This document shows positions 50,689-59,442 of a DNA stretch of 64,000 bases, piece after piece; the stretch's first letter is position 1, and every line of letters begins with the position of its first letter. The position numbers were made by a program, and so were the translations under genes. This stretch comes from Streptomyces chromofuscus (GTDB lineage: Bacteria > Actinomycetota > Actinomycetes > Streptomycetales > Streptomycetaceae). The stretch spans positions 3,781,001 to 3,845,000 of the forward strand of contig NZ_CP063374.1 of the NCBI RefSeq assembly GCF_015160875.1. The letters are read 5' to 3'. Below the pieces are notes generated by a model. That model did no database searches, was not told the DNA's origin, and was given only the letters and a program-made list of their open reading frames with translations.

Positions 50689-50733
50689 AGATGGCGACGC
50701 CAACAAAGCTGACGTCGTCAACATCGGGATACG

Positions 50734-51336
50734 ATGATGCGCATGCCCGAACCCCGCCCCTACCACCACGGAGACCTGCGCGCCGCCCTGCTCGCCGGCG
50801 CGGAACGCACTCTGCGGGACAAGGGCGCCGCCGCACTGTCCCTGCGCGAACTCGCCCGCGAGACCGGCGTCAGCCACGCCGCCCCGGGCCGGCACTTCAA
50901 GGACAAGCAGGCCCTGCTCGACGCCCTCGCCCTCACCGGCTTCGAGCGCATGACCAGGGCCCTGCAGACCGCGGACGACCCCGCCCTCCCCTTGGAGGAC
51001 CGGTTCACCGCCCTCGCGCGCGCCTACCTCGGGTTCGCCATCGAGAACGCCGCACTACTGGAGCTGATGTACGCCCGCAAGCACGACCCGGACGTCTCCG
51101 AGCAGCTCGCCACCGCCGTGGAACACGCGATCACACCACTCACCCGCCTGATCGCGGAGGCGCAAGGGCGCGGCGAGATCGTCGAGGGCGACCCCGAACA
51201 CATCACCCTCCTCGCCGGCGCCACCGTCCACGGCATCGCCGCCTTCACGGCCAACGGCACCTTCCCGCCGCAGGCCGCCCTCGACAGCATCGGCGAACAC
51301 GTCCACCACCTGCTGCACGGACTGCGCCCCCGCTGA
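50734..51336 (+). CDS. TetR-family transcriptional regulator
   Basis: 200 residues from ATG 50734; ATG 50743, three codons in, would fit a leaderless start behind a TACGAT box. The helix-turn-helix is at about 20-62 (ALSLRELARETGVSHAAPGRHFKDKQALLDAL). The C-terminal TetR_C_33-type domain runs to the end (FAIENAALLELMYARKHDP). It is divergent from the SDR and probably represses it. The 340 bp after its stop (51337-51676) hold no gene; a TACGA-5-TCGTA inverted repeat lies near 51540. Confidence 0.9.
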   Translation: MMRMPEPRPYHHGDLRAALLAGAERTLRDKGAAALSLRELARETGVSHAAPGRHFKDKQALLDALALTGFERMTRALQTADDPALPLEDRFTALARAYLGFAIENAALLELMYARKHDPDVSEQLATAVEHAITPLTRLIAEAQGRGEIVEGDPEHITLLAGATVHGIAAFTANGTFPPQAALDSIGEHVHHLLHGLRPR

Positions 51337-51676
51337 CCCCTCGTCACCGCCCGCCCGGCACACGGCGATAGCCTTCATCCTGACGCCCTGAGCACCCGGC
51401 GAACACCGGCGCGACCAACCGCCCCACCCACCACCGGAAACGGGCCCGGTCGTAAAGAGGCACAACGACGGCACCACACCACAGGTTCCGCTCCCACCTC
51501 GTTGCCCGGCGTTACCGGCCGTGATACACAGAGTGACGATACGAGGTATTCGTACGAAACCCGCCAAGCAATGACGCCAAGTCGACATACGACAGCGCCA
51601 TTGTCGGCGAGAATGAGGCCTGACCTCTGCGCACCGCAGGGGACTGCGGAACTACCCAACAGGGGCGGTGACTTAC

Positions 51677-51985
51677 ATGCTCTTTGCGGCCGACAAGGGA
51701 GACATCAACACCATCATCGGCGGGATCGCTCCGGACTGGGGCCCCTTCGGCAGCCTGGGCAACGAGGCCAAGGTGATGATCGAGGTGGTGATGGCGGTGG
51801 CCATCCTCATCTGCCTCGGCATCGCCATCTGGGGGGCGGCCAAACAGCGCATCGGCGCGACGGCCCTCCGGGACACCTTCAGCGCGGAGCAGGGCAAGGG
51901 CCTGATCATCGCCGGCCTCACCGGAGTCTTCATCATCGGCTCCCTCGGCACGCTCTTCACCATCGTGTACGGCATGGCGGTGTAA
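51677..51985 (+). CDS. small two-span membrane protein, VirB2/pilin-like position
   Basis: 102 residues from ATG 51677, chosen because GGCGGTGA, a near-perfect Shine-Dalgarno, lies 5 bp upstream; GTG 51668 would overlap it. Two spans (about 34-55 and 75-98) flank a cytosolic loop, the topology of VirB2/TrbC-like subunits, though there is no cleavable signal peptide. It is the first gene of the secretion-like cluster. Assignment rests on topology and neighbours, not on sequence identity. Confidence 0.75.
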   Translation: MLFAADKGDINTIIGGIAPDWGPFGSLGNEAKVMIEVVMAVAILICLGIAIWGAAKQRIGATALRDTFSAEQGKGLIIAGLTGVFIIGSLGTLFTIVYGMAV

Positions 51986-52069
51986 GCCCCACCACGTCCT
52001 CCCCGGGCGCGCCCGGTCCCCCTACCCCACCCGCCCGTCGTGCCCACCGGCTGAGGTTGCGTTTCCCTG

Positions 52070-52195
52070 ATGTCCCTGATGTCGAGTCACCACACCGCGC
52101 CCGCGCGGGAACCAGCGCGGCTACCGTCGTACACCTACGCGGTCATTCAGTACGACGGTCTCCGCTACGACATCGAGGGGGCGGACGCGGCATGA
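52070..52195 (+). CDS. 41-aa small protein coupled to the VirB8-like gene
   Basis: The ORF (ATG 52070; second ATG 52079) ends with TGA overlapping the next ATG (ATGA), a coupling signature. Codons are GC-rich in the third position. The peptide ends in a Tyr/Asp-rich stretch (YTYAVIQYDGLRYDIEG) and has no membrane span. GAGG lies about 13 bp upstream, so initiation is moderate. A conserved tiny component of the cluster is likely, but no function is known. Confidence 0.55.
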   Translation: MSLMSSHHTAPAREPARLPSYTYAVIQYDGLRYDIEGADAA

Positions 52196-53013
52196 GTCCC
52201 GGGGACGAACACGAGGCCTCCGGCGGTTACGCCGGCACCGGGCACACCCGTACCCGGTTGCCGGACAGCGAGCCCTACGGCGGCGCCCGGCGCGGCCGCA
52301 ACTCCTCCCGGAACCTGGTCACCGTGGTCGGCGTGGTGGTCCTCCTGATCGCCGCGATCGCCTTCGCCAACCGCGGCTCGAACGAGCCGACTTCGACGGA
52401 CGCCAACCCGTCGGCCCCGGAGGCCACGTCAACGGCGGCGAGCGGAGAACGCCCGGTGGAGACCAAGTCAGCGGGCATCCCCTCGGGCTTCGCCCAGACA
52501 GAACAGGGGGCACAGTCGGCGGCGGTGAACTACTCGGTGGCGCTCGGCTCGACCGGCATGTTCAACAAGAACAACCGGCACACCATCGTGGACGCCCTGT
52601 ACACCCCCGAGGCTGCGGCCGATCTGAAAGGCCCGATGGACGAAGCCTATTCGATCAGCTTCCTCAGCAAACTGGGGCTGGACGCCAACGGAAACCCGCC
52701 GTCAGGCCGCACCTTCGTCTCGCGCGTGGTTCCGGTGGGCACGACGGTCCAGCAGTACAGCGACACCAACGCGAAGGTCGCGGTCTGGTACATGGGGCTC
52801 ATCGGCATGTCCGGGGAGAAGTCGACCGACCCGGTCACCTCCACGTGGAAGACCTGGACCTTCGATCTGAGATGGTCCAGCGGTGACTGGAAGATCGTCA
52901 CAGACTCGCAGAAGGACGGCCCCGCCCCCGTGCCCGGCGACGACCGGGCGGCGACCTCCGAAGAGATCAGCAAGGCCATCCAGGAGTACGGAGGGTTCAC
53001 GTATGCCCGGTAA
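52192..53013 (+). CDS. VirB8/TcpC-like single-span protein
   Basis: 273 residues. A cytosolic N terminus is followed by one span (about 41-60), a Ser/Thr/Pro linker and an extracytoplasmic domain of about 175 residues. That domain has the NTF2-like pattern of conjugation proteins VirB8/TcpC (AVNYSVALGSTGMFN, VWYMGLIGM, TWTFDLRWSSGDWKIV). It overlaps the preceding small ORF and, by 11 bp, the next gene. The likely role is a scaffold linking the inner-membrane complex to the wall. Confidence 0.78.
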   Translation: MSPGDEHEASGGYAGTGHTRTRLPDSEPYGGARRGRNSSRNLVTVVGVVVLLIAAIAFANRGSNEPTSTDANPSAPEATSTAASGERPVETKSAGIPSGFAQTEQGAQSAAVNYSVALGSTGMFNKNNRHTIVDALYTPEAAADLKGPMDEAYSISFLSKLGLDANGNPPSGRTFVSRVVPVGTTVQQYSDTNAKVAVWYMGLIGMSGEKSTDPVTSTWKTWTFDLRWSSGDWKIVTDSQKDGPAPVPGDDRAATSEEISKAIQEYGGFTYAR

Positions 53014-54337
53014 CCCGCATCGCGTGCTCAAGCTCACCGGCCTCGTAGCAGCCGTGCAGACAGCCTCCGTGCTGGTGGCCACCCAGGCCTTCGCCGCGCC
53101 CACGCCCTCACCCACGCCCAGCAACGACCCCTGCGATCTCATCGTCGGCGAGGCCAAGAAGTACTGCGAACGCGACACCGGCGAATCCGGAAGCGGCACC
53201 AGCACACCCTCCCTCGACCCCACCTCCACCCTCGACCCCCTCTCCTCCCTCGCCAAGGGCTGTGCCGACGCCGCGTCCTGGACCATCGACAAGCTCAGTG
53301 AAGCCGTCAAGGACACCGCCAACGTCGACTTCACCAACGCCCAGTTCCTCAAGCAGTACGCGGTCGTCTTCGCCGCGTCCACCGTCCTCACGCTCCTCCT
53401 GTGGCTCCTGGCCGTGGCCAAGCGAGCCGTGCGCGGCGTCCCCCTGTCCACCGCCATCGGCGAAGCCATCGGCTTCCTCTGGCTCACCGTCCTGGCCTCC
53501 GCCTTCACCCCCCTGATCCTCTACACGGTCGTCTCCGCCACCGACGGCATCTCCGACGTCCTCGCCAAGGCCACCGGCGACCAGACGGACGCCTTCTTCG
53601 GCAACTTCTCCGGCGCCCTGGAGAAGGGCGAGGACATCGGCGGCGGCCCGATCATGCTGATCGTCGTCTCCCTCGTCAGCATCCTCGCCGCCGGCGTCCT
53701 GTGGCTGGAACTCGTCATCCGCGCCGCCCTGCTCTACGTCGGCGCCCTCCTCGGCACCGTCGTCTACGCCGGCCTGGTCGACAAGAACCTCTGGGGCCAC
53801 GTCCGCCGCTGGGCCGGCATCATGATCGCCGTCATCCTCGTGAAGCCGGTCATCGTGATCGTCCTCGGGCTGGCCGGCGCGCTCAGCGCAGACGACGGCC
53901 CCGACGCCTTCTCCGCCGTCGTCTCCGGCCTCGCGATCATCCTGCTCGCCATCTTCGCGTCCGCGATGATCTACCGCTTCGTCCCCGGCTTCGGCGACGA
54001 GATCGCGGGCTCCCGCAACAACCGCATCATGCAGGGCGCCGAAGGCAAGGCCGCCGCGGTCATCAGTTCCCCCGCGACCCTCGTCGCCCAGGGCATCAAG
54101 ACCCACAGCACCCGCGCCGACAACAACGGCCAGGCCCAGTCCTCCGGCGGCGGCCCCCGCCCCGCCAACCAGGCCTCCGGCGGCGTGGCCGCCCACAGCT
54201 CCCGCCCCTCGACCGGTGGCGGCGGACCTGTCCCCTCCGCCGCACCCGCGCCGCGCTCCTCCAGTCCGATCAACACCCCGCACGCCAGCAACACCCGCAA
54301 CAGCTCCAGCAATCGCTCGGGAGGTGAAGGGCGTTGA
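53003..54337 (+). CDS. polytopic VirB6/TrbL-like membrane protein
   Basis: 444 residues from ATG 53003 (GGAGGG seven bases upstream). It has a signal peptide (about 1-34) and an extracellular segment with two Cys pairs, then about five to six spans (about 118-330). A Ser/Gly/Pro/Asn-rich cytoplasmic tail of about 100 residues ends the protein. This is the layout of VirB6/TrbL/TcpH-like channel proteins. Its TGA overlaps the TTG start of the next gene. Confidence 0.8.
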   Translation: MPGNPHRVLKLTGLVAAVQTASVLVATQAFAAPTPSPTPSNDPCDLIVGEAKKYCERDTGESGSGTSTPSLDPTSTLDPLSSLAKGCADAASWTIDKLSEAVKDTANVDFTNAQFLKQYAVVFAASTVLTLLLWLLAVAKRAVRGVPLSTAIGEAIGFLWLTVLASAFTPLILYTVVSATDGISDVLAKATGDQTDAFFGNFSGALEKGEDIGGGPIMLIVVSLVSILAAGVLWLELVIRAALLYVGALLGTVVYAGLVDKNLWGHVRRWAGIMIAVILVKPVIVIVLGLAGALSADDGPDAFSAVVSGLAIILLAIFASAMIYRFVPGFGDEIAGSRNNRIMQGAEGKAAAVISSPATLVAQGIKTHSTRADNNGQAQSSGGGPRPANQASGGVAAHSSRPSTGGGGPVPSAAPAPRSSSPINTPHASNTRNSSSNRSGGEGR

Positions 54338-55890
54338 CGACCGAGTCCCACCTGTCCCATCCGGTCACGCCCCGCCGTACATATCTGATCGGCCGCGCCC
54401 GGCCGAACGCGATCGTCGGCCGGAATCGAGAGACCGGTGAGATCGCGCTGATCATCGCGGGCGCGTTCCTCGGCATGATGTGCGGTCTGCTCGTCCCGGT
54501 GCTGTCGCTGCGGATCGTCCTCCTCATGGGCTTCCCGCTGCTCGCGCTGGCCGCGGTCTACGTGCCGTACAAGCACCGCACGTTCTACAAGTGGTTCGAG
54601 ATCAACCGCAGCTACAAGCGCACCGTGAAGCAGGGAGCCACCTACCGCTCCGGCGTCGTCGAGGCGGGCACGCGGCTCGACGGGCGCGAGGTGGAGATCG
54701 GCCCGCCCCCCGGCATCGGCCGCATCACCTGGCTCGCCGCCCCCTTCGGGCCCGACGAGATCGCCGTCCTGCTGCACGCGGACCGCAAGACCGTCACCGC
54801 CGCCATCGAGATCGAGGGCCCCGGCGTCGGCCTGCGCGACAGCGAGGACCAGGAGGCCCTCGTCGACCGCTTCGGCACCCTGCTGAAACACGTCGCGAAC
54901 GGCGACGGCTTCGTCACCCGCCTGCAGATGCTCGCCCGCACCCTGCCCGCCGACCCCGACGCGCACGCCAAGGACGTCGCCGTGCGCGGCGACGACCGCG
55001 CACCGGGGTGGCTGCAGCAGTCGTACGACCAGCTCCAGTCGATGGTGTCTACGAGCAGCGAACAGCACCGCGCGTACCTCGTCGCCTGCATGCACTACAA
55101 CCGCGAACTGGCCGCCGAGGCCCACGCCATGGCCCGCGCGGCCCGCCCGCACGGCGGCAAGGTCGACCGGGACGCCGGCCTCGCGGTCGTCATGGCCCGC
55201 GAGCTGACCGACATCTGCTCCCGGCTGCAGGAGGCCGACATCCGCGTACGCCAGCCCCTCGGCCAGGGCCGGCTCGCCTCGCTCATCCACTCCATGTACG
55301 ACCCGGACCACCCGATCGACCACATCCAGGCGATGACGAAACGCAACGCCTGGCCGGCCGAACTGGACGCCACGGAGCCCACCTTTCTGCAGGCCAAGAC
55401 CCGGGAGTCCTCGACCCGCGCGCCGTGGTGCCACGCCACCGCGTGGGTCAAGGAGTGGCCGATGACGCCCGTCGGCGTCAACTTCCTCGCCCCGCTCCTC
55501 GTCCACACCCCGGACGTCATCCGAACGGTCGCCGTCACGATGGATCTCGAGCCCACCGAGGTAGCCATCGAACGTATGTTGACGGAAAAGACCAACGACG
55601 AGGCCGAGGCGTCCCGCGCCGCCAAGATGAACCGCACCGTCGACCCGCGCGACATCGCCGCCCACACCCGCCTCGACCAGCGCGGCGAGGACCTCGCGAG
55701 CGGCGCGGCCGGCGTCAACCTGGTCGGCTACATCACCGTCTCGTCGCGCTCCCCGGAGGCGCTGGCCCGGGACAAGCGCACGATAAGAGCCTCGGCAGGA
55801 AAGTCGTACCTGAAGCTGGAGTGGTGCGATCGCGAGCACCACCGGGCCTTCGTGAACACGCTCCCGTTCGCCACCGGAATCCGAAGGTAG
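54334..55890 (+). CDS. SCO6880-family/PrgI-like protein of the secretion-like cluster
   Basis: 518 residues from TTG 54334, supported by GGGAGGTGA seven bases upstream. A PrgI-like N terminus with two close spans (about 28-72: IALIIAGAFLGMMCGLL, then VLLMGFPLLALAAVYVP) precedes a large cytosolic region. That region resembles the N-terminal half of VirB4-type ATPases but has no Walker motifs. The actual ATPase is the next gene. Together the two look like a split VirB3-VirB4 unit. Confidence 0.8.
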   Translation: MTTESHLSHPVTPRRTYLIGRARPNAIVGRNRETGEIALIIAGAFLGMMCGLLVPVLSLRIVLLMGFPLLALAAVYVPYKHRTFYKWFEINRSYKRTVKQGATYRSGVVEAGTRLDGREVEIGPPPGIGRITWLAAPFGPDEIAVLLHADRKTVTAAIEIEGPGVGLRDSEDQEALVDRFGTLLKHVANGDGFVTRLQMLARTLPADPDAHAKDVAVRGDDRAPGWLQQSYDQLQSMVSTSSEQHRAYLVACMHYNRELAAEAHAMARAARPHGGKVDRDAGLAVVMARELTDICSRLQEADIRVRQPLGQGRLASLIHSMYDPDHPIDHIQAMTKRNAWPAELDATEPTFLQAKTRESSTRAPWCHATAWVKEWPMTPVGVNFLAPLLVHTPDVIRTVAVTMDLEPTEVAIERMLTEKTNDEAEASRAAKMNRTVDPRDIAAHTRLDQRGEDLASGAAGVNLVGYITVSSRSPEALARDKRTIRASAGKSYLKLEWCDREHHRAFVNTLPFATGIRR

Positions 55891-55904
55891 GGGTTGATGC
55901 CCTG

Positions 55905-57314
55905 ATGCGGGACCCGCTCTCCGTCATCACCGACGCCTTCACGTCCTTCCTCTTCGGGAAGGTGGAGACCACCCGGCTGCCGGTGCGCACCTCCACGGGC
56001 CAGGCCCAGGCCGTCTACCTGCCCACCGCGGCCCCCGGCCTCGGCGACTCCGGCGTCATCATCGGCCGCGAGGTCTACTCCGGGAAGGGCTACATCTACG
56101 ACCCCTTCCAGCTGTACGGCCAGCAGCTCCCGGCTCCGCACTGGCTGGTCCTCGGCGAGTCCGGCAACGGCAAGTCCGCTCTGGAGAAGACCTACGTCCT
56201 GCGCCAGCTCCGCTTCCGCGACCGCCAGGTCGTCGTCCTGGACGCGCAGGGCGAGGACGGCGTCGGCGAGTGGAACCTCATCGCCCAGGAGCTGGGGATA
56301 ACACCCATCCGCCTGGACCCGATGGCGGCCCTGGACCACGGCATCCGCCTGAACCCCCTGGACCCCGCCATCACGACCACCGGCCAGCTGGCCCTGCTGC
56401 GGACCATCATCGAGGTCGCGCTGGGGCACGGGCTGGACGAGCGTTCCGGCTTCGCCCTGAAGGTCGCGCACGCCTACGTCAACGAAACCATCGTCGAGCG
56501 GCAACCGGTCCTTTCGGACATCGTGGAGCAGCTGCGCCACCCCGAACCCGAGTCGGCCGAGTCGATGAACGTCGACATAGACGACGTACGGGCGTGGGGC
56601 CTGGACGTGGCGCTGGTGCTGGACCGCCTGGTCGACGGCGACCTGCGGGGCATGTTCGACGGCCCCACGACCGTCGGCATCGACCTCGACGCCCCGCTGA
56701 TCGTCTTCGACCTCTCCCACATCGACCGCAACTCCATCGCCATGCCGATCCTGATGGCGATCGTCGGCGTCTGGCTGGAACACACCTGGATCCGCCCCGA
56801 CCGGAAGAAGCGCATCTTCCTGGTCGAGGAGGCCTGGCACATCATCAACAGCCCGTTCGTGGCGCAGCTGTTCCAGCGCCTGCTGAAGTTCGGCCGACGC
56901 CTCGGTCTGTCCTTCGTGGCGGTGGTCCACCACCTGTCCGACGTCGTCGACGGCGCGGCGGCGAAGGAGGCCGCGGCGATCCTCAAGATGGCCTCCACCA
57001 GGACGATCTACGCCCAGAAGGCCGACGAGGCGCGGGCGACCGGCCGGGTGCTGGGTTTGCCCAGGTGGGCGGTGGAAATCATCCCCACACTGACACCGGG
57101 CATCGCGGTGTGGGACGTCAACGGCAACGTCCAGGTCGTCAAACACCTGGTCACGGAGACGGAACGTCCCCTGGTCTTCACCGACCGCGCGATGACCGAG
57201 TCCGCCGCCGACCTCACCGACGACGCCCTGCGCGCCGCCGAACTGGAGGCGGAGGAGCGGGCGGCGGCGTTCATGGAACAGCACCTCGGCGACTCCGAGT
57301 CGACGGTGGCGTAA
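55905..57314 (+). CDS. VirB4/TraC-like secretion ATPase
   Basis: 469 residues from ATG 55905. Walker A is GESGNGKS at 84-91, and Walker B is RIFLVEEAWHII near residue 305. The C-terminal VHHLSDV segment and a following arginine resemble sensor and Arg-finger parts of HerA/VirB4 ATPases. It is cytosolic, presumably docking on the PrgI-like protein 14 bp upstream, and would energise substrate transfer. Length is short for VirB4 because the N-terminal half is encoded separately. Confidence 0.85.
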   Translation: MRDPLSVITDAFTSFLFGKVETTRLPVRTSTGQAQAVYLPTAAPGLGDSGVIIGREVYSGKGYIYDPFQLYGQQLPAPHWLVLGESGNGKSALEKTYVLRQLRFRDRQVVVLDAQGEDGVGEWNLIAQELGITPIRLDPMAALDHGIRLNPLDPAITTTGQLALLRTIIEVALGHGLDERSGFALKVAHAYVNETIVERQPVLSDIVEQLRHPEPESAESMNVDIDDVRAWGLDVALVLDRLVDGDLRGMFDGPTTVGIDLDAPLIVFDLSHIDRNSIAMPILMAIVGVWLEHTWIRPDRKKRIFLVEEAWHIINSPFVAQLFQRLLKFGRRLGLSFVAVVHHLSDVVDGAAAKEAAAILKMASTRTIYAQKADEARATGRVLGLPRWAVEIIPTLTPGIAVWDVNGNVQVVKHLVTETERPLVFTDRAMTESAADLTDDALRAAELEAEERAAAFMEQHLGDSESTVA

Positions 57315-57336
57315 GACGGTGGCGTAAGGGGACGGC

Positions 57337-58785
57337 GTGAGAGCGGACGACCACCGGCGGGACGCCCAGGGCGGCATCCCCGACGGCCTGCTGATCGGCA
57401 TACTCGCGTTCCTGCTCGGCATCACCCTGCTGGTCTGGTCGGCCACGGGCCTGGCGGGCTGGTTCACGCACGGGGCGTGGCCGCAGGCCGTGACGTTCCC
57501 GCGCACCCCGCTCGCCATGCGCCGGCTCATCGCCGAGCCGCACGACCTCGCCGGCGCCTGGCCGGACACCCCGGGAGCACAGCTCTCGGGGTACGGGCTG
57601 TTCTGGGGCCTGTTCATCGGCCAGCTGATGGTGCTGTTCGTGCTGACCATGTTCGTGATGGGGACCGTGGCACGGTGGAAGGCGGGGAAGGCCAGGCACC
57701 GGGCGGCCGTACAGCAGGCGCCGACGCCGGCGCCCGAGCCGACGGCTCAGGAGGTCCCCGCACCGAGACTCCCGCAGCAGGCCCCCGCGGCGCCCGTGGA
57801 ACCCACGGAAGCGGAGCAGCAGCCTTCCGCTTCCCTGCTCGGCGGTGAACGGGTGGGCGGGTGGGAAAAGATCATCGTGACGACCAGGGAAAGCCGCCGA
57901 ACCACCGCGACCGAGGCAATCCGCGACGCGGACGGCCCCACCCTCGTCGTCACCTCGAACCCGACCGTCTGGCAGGACACCAAGGACGCCCGAGCAAAAC
58001 TGGGCCCCACCCTCCTCTACGACCCCACCCACGCCTGCGACACCCCGGCCCGCCTGCACTGGTCCCCCGTCTCCCGCTGCGAGGACAAGGACACGGCGGC
58101 AGCGAGAGCCGCCGCCCTGCTCACCCCCGTCAGCCCCACCTCACGGCTGGACCAGGCGGTCCGCGACACCGCGGCGACCCTCCTGCGCAGCTATCTGCAC
58201 GCCGCGGCCCTGGACAACCGCACCATCCGCCATGTCCACCGCTGGGCCCAGGGCACCCAGATCCAGGAAGCGGTACGCACCCTGCGCACCCACCCCAAGG
58301 CGGCTCCCGGCGCCGCCGGCGAACTCGAGGCCGCCCTCACCGCACATCCCGAACGCCGGGACATTGCACATGAGTTGACCGCCCGCACCCTGTCCTCGCT
58401 CTTCACCGTCAACATCCGCGAGTCCTGCACATCCAACCGACCCGACACCCTCGCCCTGGATTCCTTCGTCGCCGAAGGGGGCACGCTTTATGTGGTCGGT
58501 GAATCCATCGAGGACCCCCGGACCAACCCGGGCGCGATGCCCCTGCTCACCGCGCTCGTGTCCAGCGTGGTCGAGCGCGGCCGGCGCATGGCCGAACGGT
58601 CATCCTCCGGTCGCCTCGACCCACCACTCACCCTCGTCCTCGACGACGTCGCGGCGGTGGCACCGCTGCCCCAACTCCCCTGGCTGCTGGCATCGGGAGC
58701 CGACCAGGGCCTGCCCACCCTGGCCCTCCTCCGCTCCCGCGAGCAGGCCCGCACCCGCTGGCCCCACGACGAGCTGCCGGTCTGA
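57337..58785 (+). CDS. VirD4/TraG-like coupling protein with degenerate nucleotide-binding site
   Basis: 482 residues from GTG 57337 (AAGGGGA upstream). Two N-terminal spans (about 17-42 and 87-112) precede a Pro/Gln/Glu-rich linker. The cytosolic part resembles the all-alpha and ATPase region of TraG/VirD4 proteins: LVVTSNPTVWQDTKDARAK, then GPTLLYDPTHAC, and a Walker-B-like TLVLDDVAAVAPLPQL. Where Walker A should be, the sequence reads TTRESRRTTATEA without a G-x4-GKS motif, so ATP hydrolysis is doubtful. Last gene of the cluster, 3 bp from a convergent acetyltransferase. Confidence 0.75.
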   Translation: MRADDHRRDAQGGIPDGLLIGILAFLLGITLLVWSATGLAGWFTHGAWPQAVTFPRTPLAMRRLIAEPHDLAGAWPDTPGAQLSGYGLFWGLFIGQLMVLFVLTMFVMGTVARWKAGKARHRAAVQQAPTPAPEPTAQEVPAPRLPQQAPAAPVEPTEAEQQPSASLLGGERVGGWEKIIVTTRESRRTTATEAIRDADGPTLVVTSNPTVWQDTKDARAKLGPTLLYDPTHACDTPARLHWSPVSRCEDKDTAAARAAALLTPVSPTSRLDQAVRDTAATLLRSYLHAAALDNRTIRHVHRWAQGTQIQEAVRTLRTHPKAAPGAAGELEAALTAHPERRDIAHELTARTLSSLFTVNIRESCTSNRPDTLALDSFVAEGGTLYVVGESIEDPRTNPGAMPLLTALVSSVVERGRRMAERSSSGRLDPPLTLVLDDVAAVAPLPQLPWLLASGADQGLPTLALLRSREQARTRWPHDELPV

Positions 58786-58787
58786 CG

Positions 58788-59351
58788 TCAGCCTCGCTCC
58801 AGGACCAACTCCCGCTCACAGGCTTCCGGCCGACCGGCGAGCGGCACCGTCACCCCGCTGGGCTCGAAGCCCATCTTGCGGTAGAAGGCCTGCGCCCGCC
58901 CGTTCTCCTCGTGCACAATGAGCCGCACCCGCTCCAGCCCTCGCGCCCAGCACCACTGCAGCGCCTCGTCGAAGAGCAACTCGGTCAGCCCGCACCCCCG
59001 CAGCTCGGGCCGCATGTACACGCCCACGACATGCCCCTGCCGCCGCTCGACGGCAAATCCCGCCCAGTCCGTCGTCCCCGGCTCCTCGACCAGCACGGTC
59101 AGCGTCCCGACCAACGCCCCGTCCGGCCCCTCCGCGACGATCTGCTGAGCCCCGGCCGCCCCCTCCGCGGCCCGAGCCGCCCGCTCCCGCCAGAACGACT
59201 CCGGCCGGGCCACCGCCTGCTCGTACGTCTCCAGGAAGGCGATACGCGCCACCGGATCCCGTAGCGCGGCAAGCCGCAGCTCCCTCATCGCCGGCCACTC
59301 CCCGGCCCGCAGGGACCGGACGACATACCGCTCCTCGGCACTGGTGCTCAT
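58788..59351 (-). CDS. GNAT-family N-acetyltransferase
   Basis: 187 residues from ATG 59351; upstream codons of the open frame are not conserved and include the palindromic promoter. The GNAT core has VVGVYMRPELRGCGLTELLFDEAL, the acetyl-CoA loop R-G-x-G-L, and the closing NGRAQAFYRKMGFEPSG. Substrate unknown. It converges with the secretion cluster and is divergent from the ABC locus. Confidence 0.88.
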   Translation of the reverse strand: MSTSAEERYVVRSLRAGEWPAMRELRLAALRDPVARIAFLETYEQAVARPESFWRERAARAAEGAAGAQQIVAEGPDGALVGTLTVLVEEPGTTDWAGFAVERRQGHVVGVYMRPELRGCGLTELLFDEALQWCWARGLERVRLIVHEENGRAQAFYRKMGFEPSGVTVPLAGRPEACERELVLERG

Positions 59352-59358
59352 GGGCCCA

Positions 59359-59380
59359 CCGTAGTACCCGGGTACTACGG
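59359..59380. promoter_or_regulatory. 22-bp perfect palindrome
   Basis: Centred on CCCGGG, with arms CCGTAGTACCC and GGGTACTACGG. It lies 8 bp upstream of the acetyltransferase ATG and 63 bp upstream of the ABC ATPase ATG. GTAGTAC/GTACTAC half-sites suit a homodimeric repressor. The matching regulator is not in the immediate neighbourhood. Confidence 0.65.
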
Positions 59381-59442
59381 CCCTCCCGCGAATAATGACC
59401 ACAGTCCGACGCCCGAGGCCCCACGAGGCCGACGATCGACAC

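Noticed and set aside
53971..55842. 623-codon minus-strand frame in the secretion cluster
   Set aside because: Antisense to two overlapping, well-supported genes and without recognisable domains.
54480..57314. 944-codon frame through the secretion-cluster genes
   Set aside because: Its first half is an Arg/Pro-rich shadow of the SCO6880-like gene; only the final 469 codons (from 55905) are the real ATPase.
51668..58785. Secretion-like cluster as an integrated conjugative element
   Set aside because: No integrase, relaxase, tRNA attachment site or flanking direct repeats are visible in the window; composition matches the surroundings.
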